Positions 21,901 to 24,597 of a stretch of DNA of 30,130 bases are shown here, in pieces. The DNA lies in the IMG/VR virus record IMGVR_UViG_3300042892_000945, positions 1 to 30,130 of that record. One strand, written 5' to 3'. The notes beneath the pieces were generated by a model. That model saw only the letters and a program-made list of their open reading frames with translations, was not told the origin of the DNA and searched no databases. The translations under genes and the position numbers were made by a program. Every line of letters starts with the position of its first letter. Positions within the stretch are counted from its first letter, which is position 1. The stretch is from a virus.

Positions 21901-23806
21901 GTTTGACCAAGATGACCCTAGTATAGTTTTGTATGATGAATTTTTGAATTACTTAACTTTGGACAGCGGCGGCGATGATACTAGCATTCTCAATGTAAAT
22001 GACTCTGTTCAATTTAGTTCCCCTACTCTAGGAGGAATTGTTGCAGGTAGAACATACTATATTATTGAAATCATAAACTCAACAGATTTTGTAATTTCAG
22101 AACAAGTATCCGGAGCTCCGTTTGAAGTATTCAACGATACCGGATCTATGCCAGTGCTAGCAAACGGCTTAACTGTTTCAGGAATATCAAACATTATCAA
22201 CACGATTGCCCCTCCTATTGCTATAACTAATGCAACTGCATCAACTGCTGGGTCACCTAATGAAATTACGGTTACTGATGTTACGGGCTTTGCAGTGGGG
22301 CAACCAGTTCAATTCTTTGGTATTTCATTCGATGCAAATATTGAGACTGACGGAGTGGTATACTTTGTTAAGACTATAGATACGCTTAATGACAAGTTTA
22401 CTATTTCAAATACGCAGGGCGGCCCTACTAAAACACTAGCAGGTGGTACTGGAAATATGAGTGTAGAAGTCGGCGGCAATCCCGCAATACGTGTTACTAC
22501 AGCAATTGAAAACAAGTTTGTGGAAAATACGCTAATTCGTATTGACGGAACAGAAGGTTCAATTCAACTCAACAATAATACGTACTATGCTAAAATCATA
22601 GATGATTTTACTTTTGATTTATACAATCAACCGTACAGTCCTGCTATAGGCGCAGTAAATGATCCAGTCACAACAATTTCGGCCTACACTGGCGGCGGAT
22701 ACACTTGGCGTCAAGGACTGTTCTTTATTGCTACTACGGTAGCTACTGCTACTACCTCAGGCACTGGATTCATAACAGTAGATTCTACTACTGATTTGGT
22801 TGCAGGAACTCCGGTATACTTTAGTTTAATAGAAGAAAAATCAGGTGCCACATTGATGGGAGGACTGGTACAGGGTCAGGAATACTATGTACGTTCTGTT
22901 GAAACTGCAACTGCATTTACTATTTCTAATACTAGATACGGTGATCCTGTAACACTTACAAGTGATACCGGTCAAATTTATGTGACCCAGTGGTCTCAGG
23001 AAAATGTTGATAGACTTTGGGTCACTGTTAATGGTTATCGTGTACCATCTTCTAAACTTAAGGTTAATCCTGCAAACGAAGTAAGTATATTGACTCAAAT
23101 TACACCGGGTAACCAAATTATCATTTCAAGTATGATACCGACCGCAACACCAAACGAAGAAACTTATATTAACTATGTTGATAATACTAATAATGCTTCG
23201 GTATATAGAGTAAATCCGCAAATTTCAACATGGTTAACTCAAGCTATCAACCCACTAAGTGATGTGATATATGTACAGGATGTTACTAAGCTAGCTAACC
23301 TAATCGTGCAAACAGAAGTCACTCCTGCTACGGTAGCCGGATTCTATTACATTGGACTAACCGCAGACAAAACATTGATTGCTAATGTGAGTGTACTCAA
23401 TAAAACGACCGGAAACGTATTACCAGAAGAAGCATTAAGTGTAGTGCTAATAGACCTATCACCTAATGTCAAAATTGTACCTGGAGCCTACATTACAGTA
23501 GGAGATGAGCTAGTAATCACTACGCTTGAAGGAAACATAATAAATGTAGGAAGTGAGCAGATTAGGTTCGGCACCGCAGACTTTGAAAACAACACATTAG
23601 GACAGTTGTCACGTGGAGTAAATGGTACCGCAAGAAGAAGTTTTACTCCTACATATACCCCGGTATATGGATTGTTGTCAAGCAATAAACTTCCAGATAT
23701 TTACTATACCCAATCTTGGAATTCGTTTGTTTATAACACGGTAGAGGGCGATCCGCTACAAATTAGTGATACTTTACCTGCTAACTTCCTAATTGCAAGT
23801 AATTAA
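3917..23806 (+). CDS. Giant modular virion structural protein, probably the baseplate periphery at the gp7 position
   Basis: A single frame encodes 6629 residues, roughly 0.7 MDa. The conserved start (MARIRTLNFLPEIFQTPTNA) and two core blocks at about residues 1286-2338 and 3296-3853 resemble large structural proteins of marine T4-like phages. Inserted in or after this core are a cupredoxin-like domain (about 179-258), an FG-GAP propeller (about 2462-3292), an Asp-box propeller (about 5056-5462), and many copies of two small repeat modules. No signal peptide, membrane segment or catalytic motif is evident. T4 places gp7 (1032 residues) directly after gp6, so position suggests a wedge-periphery role like gp7, perhaps fused with adhesin-like functions that T4 puts in separate proteins. 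That role is inference. Phage structural origin is nearly certain. The ATG has no clear ribosome site and sits five bases after a late promoter octamer. Confidence 0.85.
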   Translation: MARIRTLNFLPEIFQTPTNAEFLSATLDQLTSNPVTTRVQGYVGSRFGSGVNALNYYVTEPTKTRTDYQLDPGVVFTKTDESVAQDFITYPGIIDSLKQQGAVTNNNNRLFESQFYSWDSFTNLDKIVNHYEYYWLPEGPPVVTVSPSVVFTNEDYIVGDLPNAYELTEVGSSNNTGLNPTISLLRGGTYNFFVNQDSPFYIQTIPSVTGFNPDQPFVSVRDVFGVTNNGTTDGAVTFNVPSKTAQNNFIFPGNNFVDVVSTTPFDQVNGKNLYDVFDPSTGITYPGLGNIDGVVGLNGLRVMFYNDGVPNEIGYVSSYYDGTNYDVNDPLFTEPQTVTISSTTATGNFLSMATGFTTDEIIVNQTVTFTAPLLGGLQEGQVYFVKEILNSTDFTISTSIGGATVSVGTDSGFNTTVNINQGQYEQGFYTSVSENYYRIQFVGDPNNPVLRLLPDGIIPNEENITPRFGEQWINRTFYRNTLGVISLVPTVTAPLDTLYYQDGTNPNKVGVIKIIENTGKDFIDVDTEILGKINYTSPTGVQFTNGLKVSFDGNIFPIGYRTGQYYVEGVGTGIELVSVDELVTPESFSAGAYIPWDEFGFDIGSYDISLNIPVDPDYITIARNSISRNAWARSNRWFHIDVINASAQYNNNPNILTEYVTPDNKAKRPIIEFYPNLRLFDSGAVGKRPIDFFDTRAVDALSDVAGLLNYYPDVETYTTNTATVAATPTTLVNVVDMEAGKTYSINVSISLGATGQAAWNTLAGTIGVFYQTGDEITCQIDGNELAFPGSSNGRLIYDETTVVIPNDQITGIFQIGMYLGDTLNIVPTNSQITDLTDDGTDTTLTITWPYPQDVLGGVTSVVGTDTLASNYAVFPGARIVFSNDSNEETKHTIYVVDIVTTILGQEPNIVLIKAEDSNVGIDEQVAIKRGYNNQGKTFYYTGLAWNQAQQKVTVNQAPFFDVFDENDISLGDSDIYGGTTFRGCTLFAYGINPLTVDDPILGFPVRYSDVANIADISFDVTINSDTFNYVRGFDSITQKVNTGYVYNYTAADAFTRELGWQTAVENSVQYQLFSFKYDILNPPTQFVCDIAALPEVPLNSKGWPRVKVYNNNVYLEPTTYTVEVTENTTTITLLDSPVEETVIQVLLLSDQVSNSAYYQIPDNLNNNPFNEDLTVADVGDIQNHYQDIFINAPNTTGQIFGRNNFRDCGDLISYGTKIIQNSASLALPGTFLRKTEHNVVDALLFNSREYIKYKQLLVDTVQNTDYVQRYTPSEILDAAIEQISASKSEVNSFFWSDMLPNKAPFRTTTYNFNSLADVTRYPLSQVYNFESANYNGVLVYLNRTVDNNLVQTQLLRNVDYTISTDSPSLTITLDLVPGDEVVIKEYNQTYGSYVPYTPSKLGLYALTQPSVVLDSDYTVPTYFIKGHDGSFTKLYGTYNPVTDVLVDFRDQALLEFEKRIYNNVKLSTEVPIKLYEILPGFFRDSTYSYAEWLQMYSTNFLNWVGQNRVDYKTQFFNRNNEFTYNYTNSGNKLNGAPINQGYWRGVYEYFYDTTTPNETPWEMLSFANEPTWWTARYGAAPYTSDNLVLWGDLAEGRVYSADGTSVIVPELARPGLLNILPVDSSGNLLSPLVSIVGNYNPSTFQKDWVVGDDGPVELSYRRSSSYPFDVIKLFALTRPAEFYNLAVDLDNYKYNSEFNQYLVNNRSHLIINDIEIYGNGTAKTSYINWVVDFEKQFGIDATNNITELFNNLDVRLIYRLAGYSDKTLLNFYVEKGSPNTANASLLIPDESYSVILYDNQPFDQLVFSSVVIQKIGNAYAVFGNSQTFAYFTVKAPINNGNNSRLEVLKQTVKVANDYTNTDVLIPYGTKFYSTQEVAQFISSYAAYLKSKGVTFDLIETGREINWDLMIQEFLYWTQTGWQDGSIITLNPSATVLAINKEGSIVQPLTLQQQNFILNQNLYPIQNNELNIRREGTAFIVNTLNEGDSMSFAQFNVSNFEHGIVFDNTTLFNDVIYNLVTGLRQNRITLRGTKTAEWNGTINTWGFILNQDNVKEWSKNIKYPKGVIVKYKNKYYAALTLIEPTATFNELNWKLINYNDIQKGLLPNSATRSYESTLYYNCNVANLEQDSDLLSYSLIGYRPRDYLALADLTDVAQINVYKNMIKNKGTINAVSAFDGATLPQGGIKYDVYENWAIKSGEYGGVLSQNFVEFGLNENVLTGNPSIVSLTNGVYTEGAQQEVPLYSLLNYGTPIVDPNILDTTTDYKNALYPSAGYANFDDVKMSAFFYSELANSVNKAGLVVPIQDFYVRDYFWLANFKEQWGIYAWQPIGAVISASPNSNGTATITFNKPHNLSRLDPIAIVNFAENVDGYFIVSQVVNLNQVIINLNISNTPDNIIQGLGIGLLVTSQRVAKPSDINNLPLLEAEFVKNTVWVDENTNGDWAVYRKNINYLREGQLTVNNTTNFGASVAHTNNVGYLISDPANGVVYRYSYNISTDDYEISQTITNDTSFGTKIAYSDNIFAISQPTTDPKVFVYVWNDTRVTNNLLECQVIDAPIGVTDWGSQIEISGDQNWIYISDNLNTKVYVYRRDSIEFNAGYFTTGETYTITSLYATVQAGSFTVGTTYTITQLGTTDFTLIGATSNEIGQTFVATAEGTGTGVATAPATDFTACGAVENSIGITFVASASVLANTMTAGYAYKIVTLSTTDWNAIGYVGTPTIGGTFVYNGASFTGSGTVTGNVSSTTGTAIQVTYQESAIIDGTSLGLTGTDGFGKSIATDHYSTAVFIGAPNKDYSGSITDWGSAYSYQRSVQRFEAQFTTVSYIPSTFVLGWSPATTSYDVLSTNGTTDVITLNTAAGISVNDPIIFTGVGLSGTNITENKTYYVAAAPVGNTITIKLSRSTTDVFNINTVGSITTATAILQDTPLYVVVNGTLVSDSNYGVSGNTLFYTGNLTAGDIVDVSGSSFYQSQSFNSNFADRINIQFGSALDVTQTSSELLIGSPFEISEENQEGSVYRFTNAGARFGVIVGEEECNLGADTTIFINGYSVNVLAGNATIVATAINNTNVPNVQASATEDNRLIIQIVDQNIANINNKLAVAAFDNTSLTQLGIAIYTPSQIITCPNEFGPTQFGKAIKFNEFDSVIIGAPVGANIVGTTFDFTDDENLDNDTVFDNNATRFVDSYPNSGAVYMFDLLSNYNGSATNPGAFVYAQTVNTPAIDVELSPLYGLAIDFNNNSVIVGAPNTIVTSATTGNVTTFVNATGIRDWSEFRQSSAIVDINKIQNTQIFSAITNNTLINLDYMDPLQDKLLGAIRENIDFVSSTDPASYNNDAASLTGYVWGAEQLGRIWFNTRNVRFVNYHQNDVVYNSEYWGTLFPGSTVLVATWVASNVPPSQYRGPGIPIDPSRYCVGSTMNASNVVTPVYYFWARNTNLIDRKREKTLADTVIAEYIQNPQSSGIAYLAPLLPNTFALYNSNQYINVADAVLHLGFASGSASDIVHNEYSLIRQNYADDFLPGLPASIYSPVTFPNRVLYPSTGEAEVPTSLYARMLDSLSGCAAGGEVVPNPFLPKAVQSGILARPRQSFFYNRLMAVQNYLTYANAILIQYPITEIRPNVTFAFAQDEFFNTPNFWNLTNWWLPGYSNDTRAAMLVPLYADLAELSVATGTIVKVEQNGQGLFEMYRYDANDVWTRIGLENGTFQFNSYLWDYDEAGFGFGNDFFDTTPYDLYPSEETRNIVRALNEQVYVGNLAEYRNKSLILLFEYIQSETIESQNYLPWLSKTSLADVFHTVRQLQPFQVFKSDNVEFLEGYLNEVKPYHVVIKEFLIKYDGLEEFTGDITDFDLPATYNTEVQQYITPQLVYSVPDNEYQYEVDSPIWSTLPYTQWYQNYGLSIVGEPNYNITAIQSYMDLGTRSVIVDNASGFPVNGVIQIGQETIAYSSVDRDLNILGGLSRGFNQTAISEHIPGEQVFIDLPPVVVLNEGEGYTFVPRVTADIDLSIHSAPRKAAILQAVMSGDRVTAITVVDPGDGYPTLPTINIESAYTVYFADTDINAALSTINVFASQLTTGEIVKFRSGSNGATPTKLQDNQWYYIGVLESLPAVVIALYTSYSDAVKDQNRIAIAPGLVSDNMSISPGARASIITSSAPIRENNITLRFDRTTYDSQVLDWETGAFYGAFFAGTYYNSDKVSSSAITLENVEPDINTVLASAQGVALQISNIENDRELSWSSFMRYVSGTFSSNNAIQLIPQDGNNPDLSELEPNASGTTNGFYVGMPVMFVGAVPAGLSENQTYYVSEIHDQLQFSVSLTDGGSSITLSNATIGQQGLVMYTAEVTDTAILTVDYPGILEVTATQATTNAITVPLTSVGTGGTIGFYTNLPLYFTGTTFSNVIPNLTYYVTTVIDNETFTISEFENPVSSTITATTTSTNVLTVESTVGFNRNDPIIITSLTGGLVTSNIVAGTTYYVSQIISSNQLSISAVVNGPLVALATTVGSATITSQKDVVQFETMTGSMTMNVSLPVSPGQINGQLFTLYQTSEQYPNVESESYSDLIVRNIRATIGTNYGVAVNRIAISELEGGTNNFYVNMPLRVSVNVGNLIAGTNYYITEYSGEEIPDPENAGETINRPNIKVEVTTTSSIGNVLVSTIDLLQGYIGTASLYEGMPIEFSGLGLGGIVIGQQYFVKNIIDATNFTISELPGGAALVVTTANGIMIGIGDPYIVVSDTIPLGSVFSLANDVPATNTVSFTQFVTGIPEFTLSYMVGGYRAIITDAGSGFAINNQIAISGTAVNGTSPRNDLTLTVNTIDEFGGITSVIRTGTPPEIASNYYLQVRSENTLAVYENALMTIPASGLELPYTGYTTATVTTATTDTLTVDTTGFENYDEVYFTGEIPTSIVLGQAYYLYNVTSTTTQVTEVPNDATTLVTGITFGSAFTMAKLGSIALLPEPFYFNQSVVKFNNRVYICVISNNDDEFIFGKWELVDSGDRRLNAMDRVIGYYQPTVNMPGVDLTQLFEGVTYPNSTYLGNAFQPDEQYTLDTTLVDLPFYPSDADVTGVVYDGSRYLASTNLPGYSAVLLSADGENWQITRLTNTNINLTNIVYNTPTYLITSSNPATPILVSSDGIVWTSDLYYIPFGTDTSIPYEVVALSNARLSINSAAYCSNGGAWIAVGESILRSTDDIIWEETVTFDPTYSYELYGVSPITGTNCMGLVAVGKGKEPDYSTGVTQLVDINLFFYSSDSINWSQSPALTNKGFYGVSSDSSIVISVGESGVIYYTQNGFDWFGINEVECTFVNSSTNVLNVTGTAGFVGGASGTPVRFNKAFSSIAANTTYYVKSIVSSTQVTLSDTLNGTEKTLTTSSVPAGTRMFIYDAADPNPATLRDLTYANGVWIAVGDNGTIKTSATGFIWNEVSLTITADLNSITYNASDTSFVASGENNTILTSTDNGVTWDETSIFTPIPTAYDVQGADFQFGYAPEELVAGVISDNFAMIVNTRPGTNWPVVEYGHTGYNAISVELTPTDGTQLEYSFANVAKVPAHVSIQVINGNTGLGTTLSPNSYDIDWVNKLVTLNAPLSFSPRLDKLRIDVYEVGNGDQLVKSSTDTLPIKTSATTGFNEIDLNCNYSAVIYAGSGALRPGTDNVNVRVFETEAIADRIFCDDVADFILNSPISFQGLPFGGLQEETVYYVKTISVASNAITVSEVYDTISGQAGPTTELTDATGEMFANIQNGVGAIWSDPVVDHNGEKLVFGGTGLITRTIASSDTIVTGTTSGLIVGTPITFGQASFGALVPFQRYYIQSIVDGNEFTISETQGGPVVSQVDFVGQTRYVTNDYAIGSRPGNQARLVFATNTYTNDTDYIVFSIFGETIPEQYGYALPETEYFAGNGSTAEFYLNNFVGYNNPNNAVVEVNGIRLTKSQYTIDPVLNVVTFVSPPIADSTVSVTTYNDTTRQYLTSQYNVTGNPGSSLVNLVVVATTQEVGTYDQDTPVVQTFDQDDPSIVLYDEFLNYLTLDSGGDDTSILNVNDSVQFSSPTLGGIVAGRTYYIIEIINSTDFVISEQVSGAPFEVFNDTGSMPVLANGLTVSGISNIINTIAPPIAITNATASTAGSPNEITVTDVTGFAVGQPVQFFGISFDANIETDGVVYFVKTIDTLNDKFTISNTQGGPTKTLAGGTGNMSVEVGGNPAIRVTTAIENKFVENTLIRIDGTEGSIQLNNNTYYAKIIDDFTFDLYNQPYSPAIGAVNDPVTTISAYTGGGYTWRQGLFFIATTVATATTSGTGFITVDSTTDLVAGTPVYFSLIEEKSGATLMGGLVQGQEYYVRSVETATAFTISNTRYGDPVTLTSDTGQIYVTQWSQENVDRLWVTVNGYRVPSSKLKVNPANEVSILTQITPGNQIIISSMIPTATPNEETYINYVDNTNNASVYRVNPQISTWLTQAINPLSDVIYVQDVTKLANLIVQTEVTPATVAGFYYIGLTADKTLIANVSVLNKTTGNVLPEEALSVVLIDLSPNVKIVPGAYITVGDELVITTLEGNIINVGSEQIRFGTADFENNTLGQLSRGVNGTARRSFTPTYTPVYGLLSSNKLPDIYYTQSWNSFVYNTVEGDPLQISDTLPANFLIASN
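4451..4690 (+). other. Cupredoxin-like beta domain within the giant protein
   Basis: At about residues 179-258 the sequence runs NPTISLLRGGTYNFFVN, then SPFYIQT, then GVTNNGTTDGAVTFNVPS. This order matches a beta-sandwich pattern (NPTL.L.RG.TY.F.V....PFYI.T....GVTNNG...G...F.VP) that I know from marine phage and bacterial proteins related to cupredoxins. The His and Cys copper ligands at the end of classical cupredoxins are not seen, so a structural or carbohydrate-contact role is more likely than metal chemistry. The call rests on pattern memory, not on a search. Confidence 0.45.
4927..5175 (+). repeat. YYV/FTIS module, N-terminal single copy in the giant protein
   Basis: This is the first copy of a module of about 70-80 residues found about fifteen times in this protein. 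The order is a beta start (TVTISSTTATGNFLSMATGF), then VTFTAPLLGGLQEGQVYFVK, then NSTDFTISTSIGG, and a closing strand. The shared signature is a hydrophobic strand ending in FTAP or similar, then GG.xxG..Y[YF]VK.I....FTIS...GG. The module recurs in phage structural proteins. I know no biochemical function for it. Confidence 0.75.
7770..10930 (+). other. Conserved core block 1 of the giant protein
   Basis: Residues about 1286-2338 are less repetitive and richer in helix and aromatic residues than the rest of the protein. Recognisable stretches include NSFFWSDMLPNKAPFR, EILPGFFRDSTYSYAEWL, TPWEMLSFANEPTWWTARYG, YPFDVIKLFALTRPAEFYN, FLYWTQTGWQDGS, IGYRPRDYLALADLTDV and YDVYENWAIKSGEYGG. I recognise these as conserved landmarks of large T4-like marine phage structural proteins. 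This block and block 2 are the best candidates for the part that contacts the baseplate wedge. Confidence 0.6.
11708..12142 (+). repeat. Three GTTYTI/TDFT repeats, one nested inside another
   Basis: The full unit, AGSFTVGTTYTITQLGTTDF followed by TLIGATSNEIGQTFVATAEG and TGTGVA, occupies 11768-11917 with its tail. It interrupts a homologous unit whose first half (AGYFTTGETYTITSL, 11708-11752) and second half (TDFTACGAVENSIGITFVAS, from 11918) lie on either side. A third, more diverged unit (TAGYAYKIVTLSTTDWNAIG, then GGTFVYNGASFTGSGTV) follows at 11996-12142. The whole cluster sits between blades 3 and 4 of the FG-GAP propeller. Confidence 0.75.
12439..12650 (+). repeat. YYV-type module inserted after propeller blade 4 (divergent copy)
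   Basis: The stretch TDVITLNTAAGISVNDPIIF, then TGVGLSGTNITENKTYYVAA, then NTITIKLSRS keeps the order beta strand, V.DP.IF, G....N.TYYV, short strand seen in the other copies. It lacks the GG pair and the FTIS sequence. It is followed by a separate strand-loop piece (LYVVVNGTLVSDSNYGVSGN) before propeller blade 5 begins. Confidence 0.6.
13800..15470 (+). other. Conserved core block 2 of the giant protein
   Basis: Residues about 3296-3853 return to non-repetitive, aromatic-rich sequence after the FG-GAP propeller. Landmarks are MDPLQDKLLGAIRENIDF, GYVWGAEQLGRIWFNTRNVR, YYFWARNTNLIDRKREKTLA, LARPRQSFFYNRLMAVQNYL, NLTNWWLPGY and LNEVKPYHVVIKEFLIKYDG. With block 1 it looks like one ancestral baseplate-associated domain split by the propeller. 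No enzyme motif was seen. Confidence 0.55.
15662..15835 (+). repeat. IG.E.I.Y...LSRG beta module, first copy
   Basis: RSVIVDNASGFPVNGVIQIG, then QETIAYSSVDRDLNILGGLS, then RGFNQTA form a module typical of phage structural proteins: a strand, a G..ETI.Y hairpin and an L.RG..GT-like turn. A second copy near the C-terminus of the giant protein (about 23500-23660) carries GSEQIRFGTADFENNTLGQL followed by SRGVNGTARR. The first copy is followed by two GYxxxP motifs (EGEGYTFVPRV and DPGDGYPTLPTI). Confidence 0.6.
16643..18710 (+). repeat. Cluster of about six YYV/FTIS modules in the giant protein
   Basis: Signature lines appear in succession at these approximate starts: 16643 (GLSENQTYYVSEI...FSVSLTDGG), 16973 (LTYYVTTVIDNETFTISEF), 17190 (IVAGTTYYVSQIISSNQLSI), 17576 (LIAGTNYYITE, divergent and longer), 17884 (GGIVIGQQYFVKNIIDATNF then TISELPGG) and 18510 (IVLGQAYYLYNV, divergent). 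Between the fifth and sixth lies a GSGF-type beta piece. The copies differ clearly in sequence, so most of the duplications are old. Confidence 0.75.
19081..20300 (+). other. Asp-box (BNR-like) seven-bladed beta-propeller in the giant protein
   Basis: Seven Asp-box-like turns are visible in order: SADGENW (residues 5081-5087), SSDGIVW, STDDIIW, SSDSINW, TQNGFDW, SATGFIW and STDNGVTW (starting at residue 5447). Each is preceded by a strand such as GVWIAVGDNGTIKT or IVISVGESGVIYYT, the layout of BNR/YCF48-like propellers. The spacing is even except between boxes 5 and 6, where a YYV-type module (19793-20045) is inserted. Sialidase catalytic residues cannot be recognised. A binding or scaffold role is more likely, and T4 gp7 itself contains a GQTW-type propeller stretch. 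Confidence 0.7.
19793..20045 (+). repeat. YYV-type module inserted within the Asp-box propeller
   Basis: CTFVNSSTNVLNVTGTAGFV, then FNKAFSSIAANTTYYVKSIV, then SSTQVTLSDTLNG and a closing strand follow the order of the other modules. It lies between TQNGFDW and SATGFIW, two adjacent propeller turns. Confidence 0.65.
20885..22985 (+). repeat. Second cluster of about six YYV/FTIS modules in the giant protein
   Basis: Copies start at about 20885 (FGGLQEETVYYVKTISVASN), 21196 (RYYIQSIVDGNEFTISETQG), 21942 (GGIVAGRTYYIIEIINSTDF then VISEQVSG), 22220 (VVYFVKTIDTLNDKFTISNT then QGGP), 22480 (a variant with QLNNNTYYAKIIDDFTFDLY) and 22730 (GGLVQGQEYYVRSVETATAF then TISNTRYG). Between the second and third is a different beta piece (FAGNGSTAEFYLNNF then VVEVNGIRLTKSQYTID), a motif common in phage fibres. 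Confidence 0.75.
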
Positions 23807-23811
23807 TAAGA

Positions 23812-23819
23812 GATAAATA
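23812..23819 (+). promoter_or_regulatory. Late promoter octamer five bases before the 46-codon gene
   Basis: GATAAATA lies just after the giant gene's stop and ends five bases before the ATG at 23825, the same spacing as at the giant gene. T4-like spacing would put the transcription start on that A. The same transcript would carry the 206-aa gene downstream with its good ribosome site. Confidence 0.55.
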
Positions 23820-23824
23820 AAGAG

Positions 23825-23965
23825 ATGAATAAGAACATGAAACCCAGCAAAAATATCTCTGAAAAAAAGCCTAACGAAGTAGGAGGGTTTTACTTCTCCT
23901 CTGGCATTAAAATATTTGATCCGACATCAAAAGAAGTTCTTCTGCAAAAAAGAGGAGACAACTAA
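23825..23965 (+). CDS. Small uncharacterised 46-aa phage protein
   Basis: This 46-residue frame starts MNKNMKPSKNISEKKPNEVG and ends in SGIKIFDPTSKEVLLQKR plus GDN. The N-terminal half is charged and probably disordered. The C-terminal half resembles residues 11-30 of the next protein (EGFLKIYDPNDGEVFVDKKN), with the shared pattern KI.DP...EV...K. The stop overlaps the next start by one base (TAATG), so translation is probably coupled. Its own ribosome site is weak; an alternative ATG at 23837 would shorten it by four residues. A late promoter octamer directly precedes it. The coupling, the motif and the promoter make it a likely real gene. I cannot assign a function. Confidence 0.65.
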   Translation: MNKNMKPSKNISEKKPNEVGGFYFSSGIKIFDPTSKEVLLQKRGDN

Positions 23966-24585
23966 TGTCTATTATTAACATGTCATATAAAGTTGAAGGC
24001 TTTCTCAAGATTTACGACCCGAACGATGGGGAAGTTTTTGTAGATAAAAAGAACGCTATCAATTACGAGAACATGTCCGAAGCTATTGCAGATACCTTGA
24101 GTAGTCGAGGCTACGGAGAAATCTATCAGATGGCATTTGGCAACGGCGGCGCTAGCGTCGATCAGACCGGCGTAATTACATATCTTCCACCTAACGTGAC
24201 TGGACAAAATGCTGCTCTGTACAACCAAACATACGCTAAGATTGTAGATGACACTAGTGTTTTCAATCTTGATCCAACTAGAAATAAAATGACAGTATCA
24301 CATACTGTAGGAAACTTATACTCAGATATCGTAGTGCAGTGTTTGCTTGATTATGGTGAGCCAGCAGGACAGGCGGCGTTCGATAACAGCACGCAGACCG
24401 ATTCAGCATACGTATTTGATGAAATTGGATTGTTAGCTAACTATGGTACAAACAATGCTGGTACAGTAATCACTAGATTATTGACTCATGTTATCTTTCA
24501 TCCTGTGCAGAAATCATTAAACAGACAGATTCAAATCGATTATACAATTAGAATTCAAAGTCTCACGAACTTAGTAACAATTTAA
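23965..24585 (+). CDS. Putative virion structural protein, possibly a fibre-baseplate connector
   Basis: This 206-residue protein sits between the giant baseplate protein and the fibre genes. Visible landmarks are KVEGFLKIYDPNDGEVFVDK near the start, MAFGNGGASVDQTG at about 56-69, TDSAYVFDEIGLLAN at about 145-159, and a strand-rich end (RLLTHVIFHPVQKSLNRQIQ then IDYTIRIQSL). The FGNGG region recalls the FGDG turns of N-terminal fibre-attachment domains in contractile phages, but the similarity is loose. No membrane or enzyme motif was seen. A strong ribosome site (AGAGGAG, 23951-23957) lies seven bases before the ATG, inside the preceding small gene. Position suggests that it joins the fibres to the baseplate; this is inference. 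Confidence 0.6.
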   Translation: MSIINMSYKVEGFLKIYDPNDGEVFVDKKNAINYENMSEAIADTLSSRGYGEIYQMAFGNGGASVDQTGVITYLPPNVTGQNAALYNQTYAKIVDDTSVFNLDPTRNKMTVSHTVGNLYSDIVVQCLLDYGEPAGQAAFDNSTQTDSAYVFDEIGLLANYGTNNAGTVITRLLTHVIFHPVQKSLNRQIQIDYTIRIQSLTNLVTI

Positions 24586-24597
24586 GGAGTTTCAGAA

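Noticed and set aside
3917-23806. The giant frame as several genes fused by a sequencing or assembly error
   Set aside because: No internal late promoter octamer with a good start was noticed, core landmarks continue in the same frame on both sides of the inserts, and in-frame repeats fit a true modular protein. An assembly error cannot be fully excluded.
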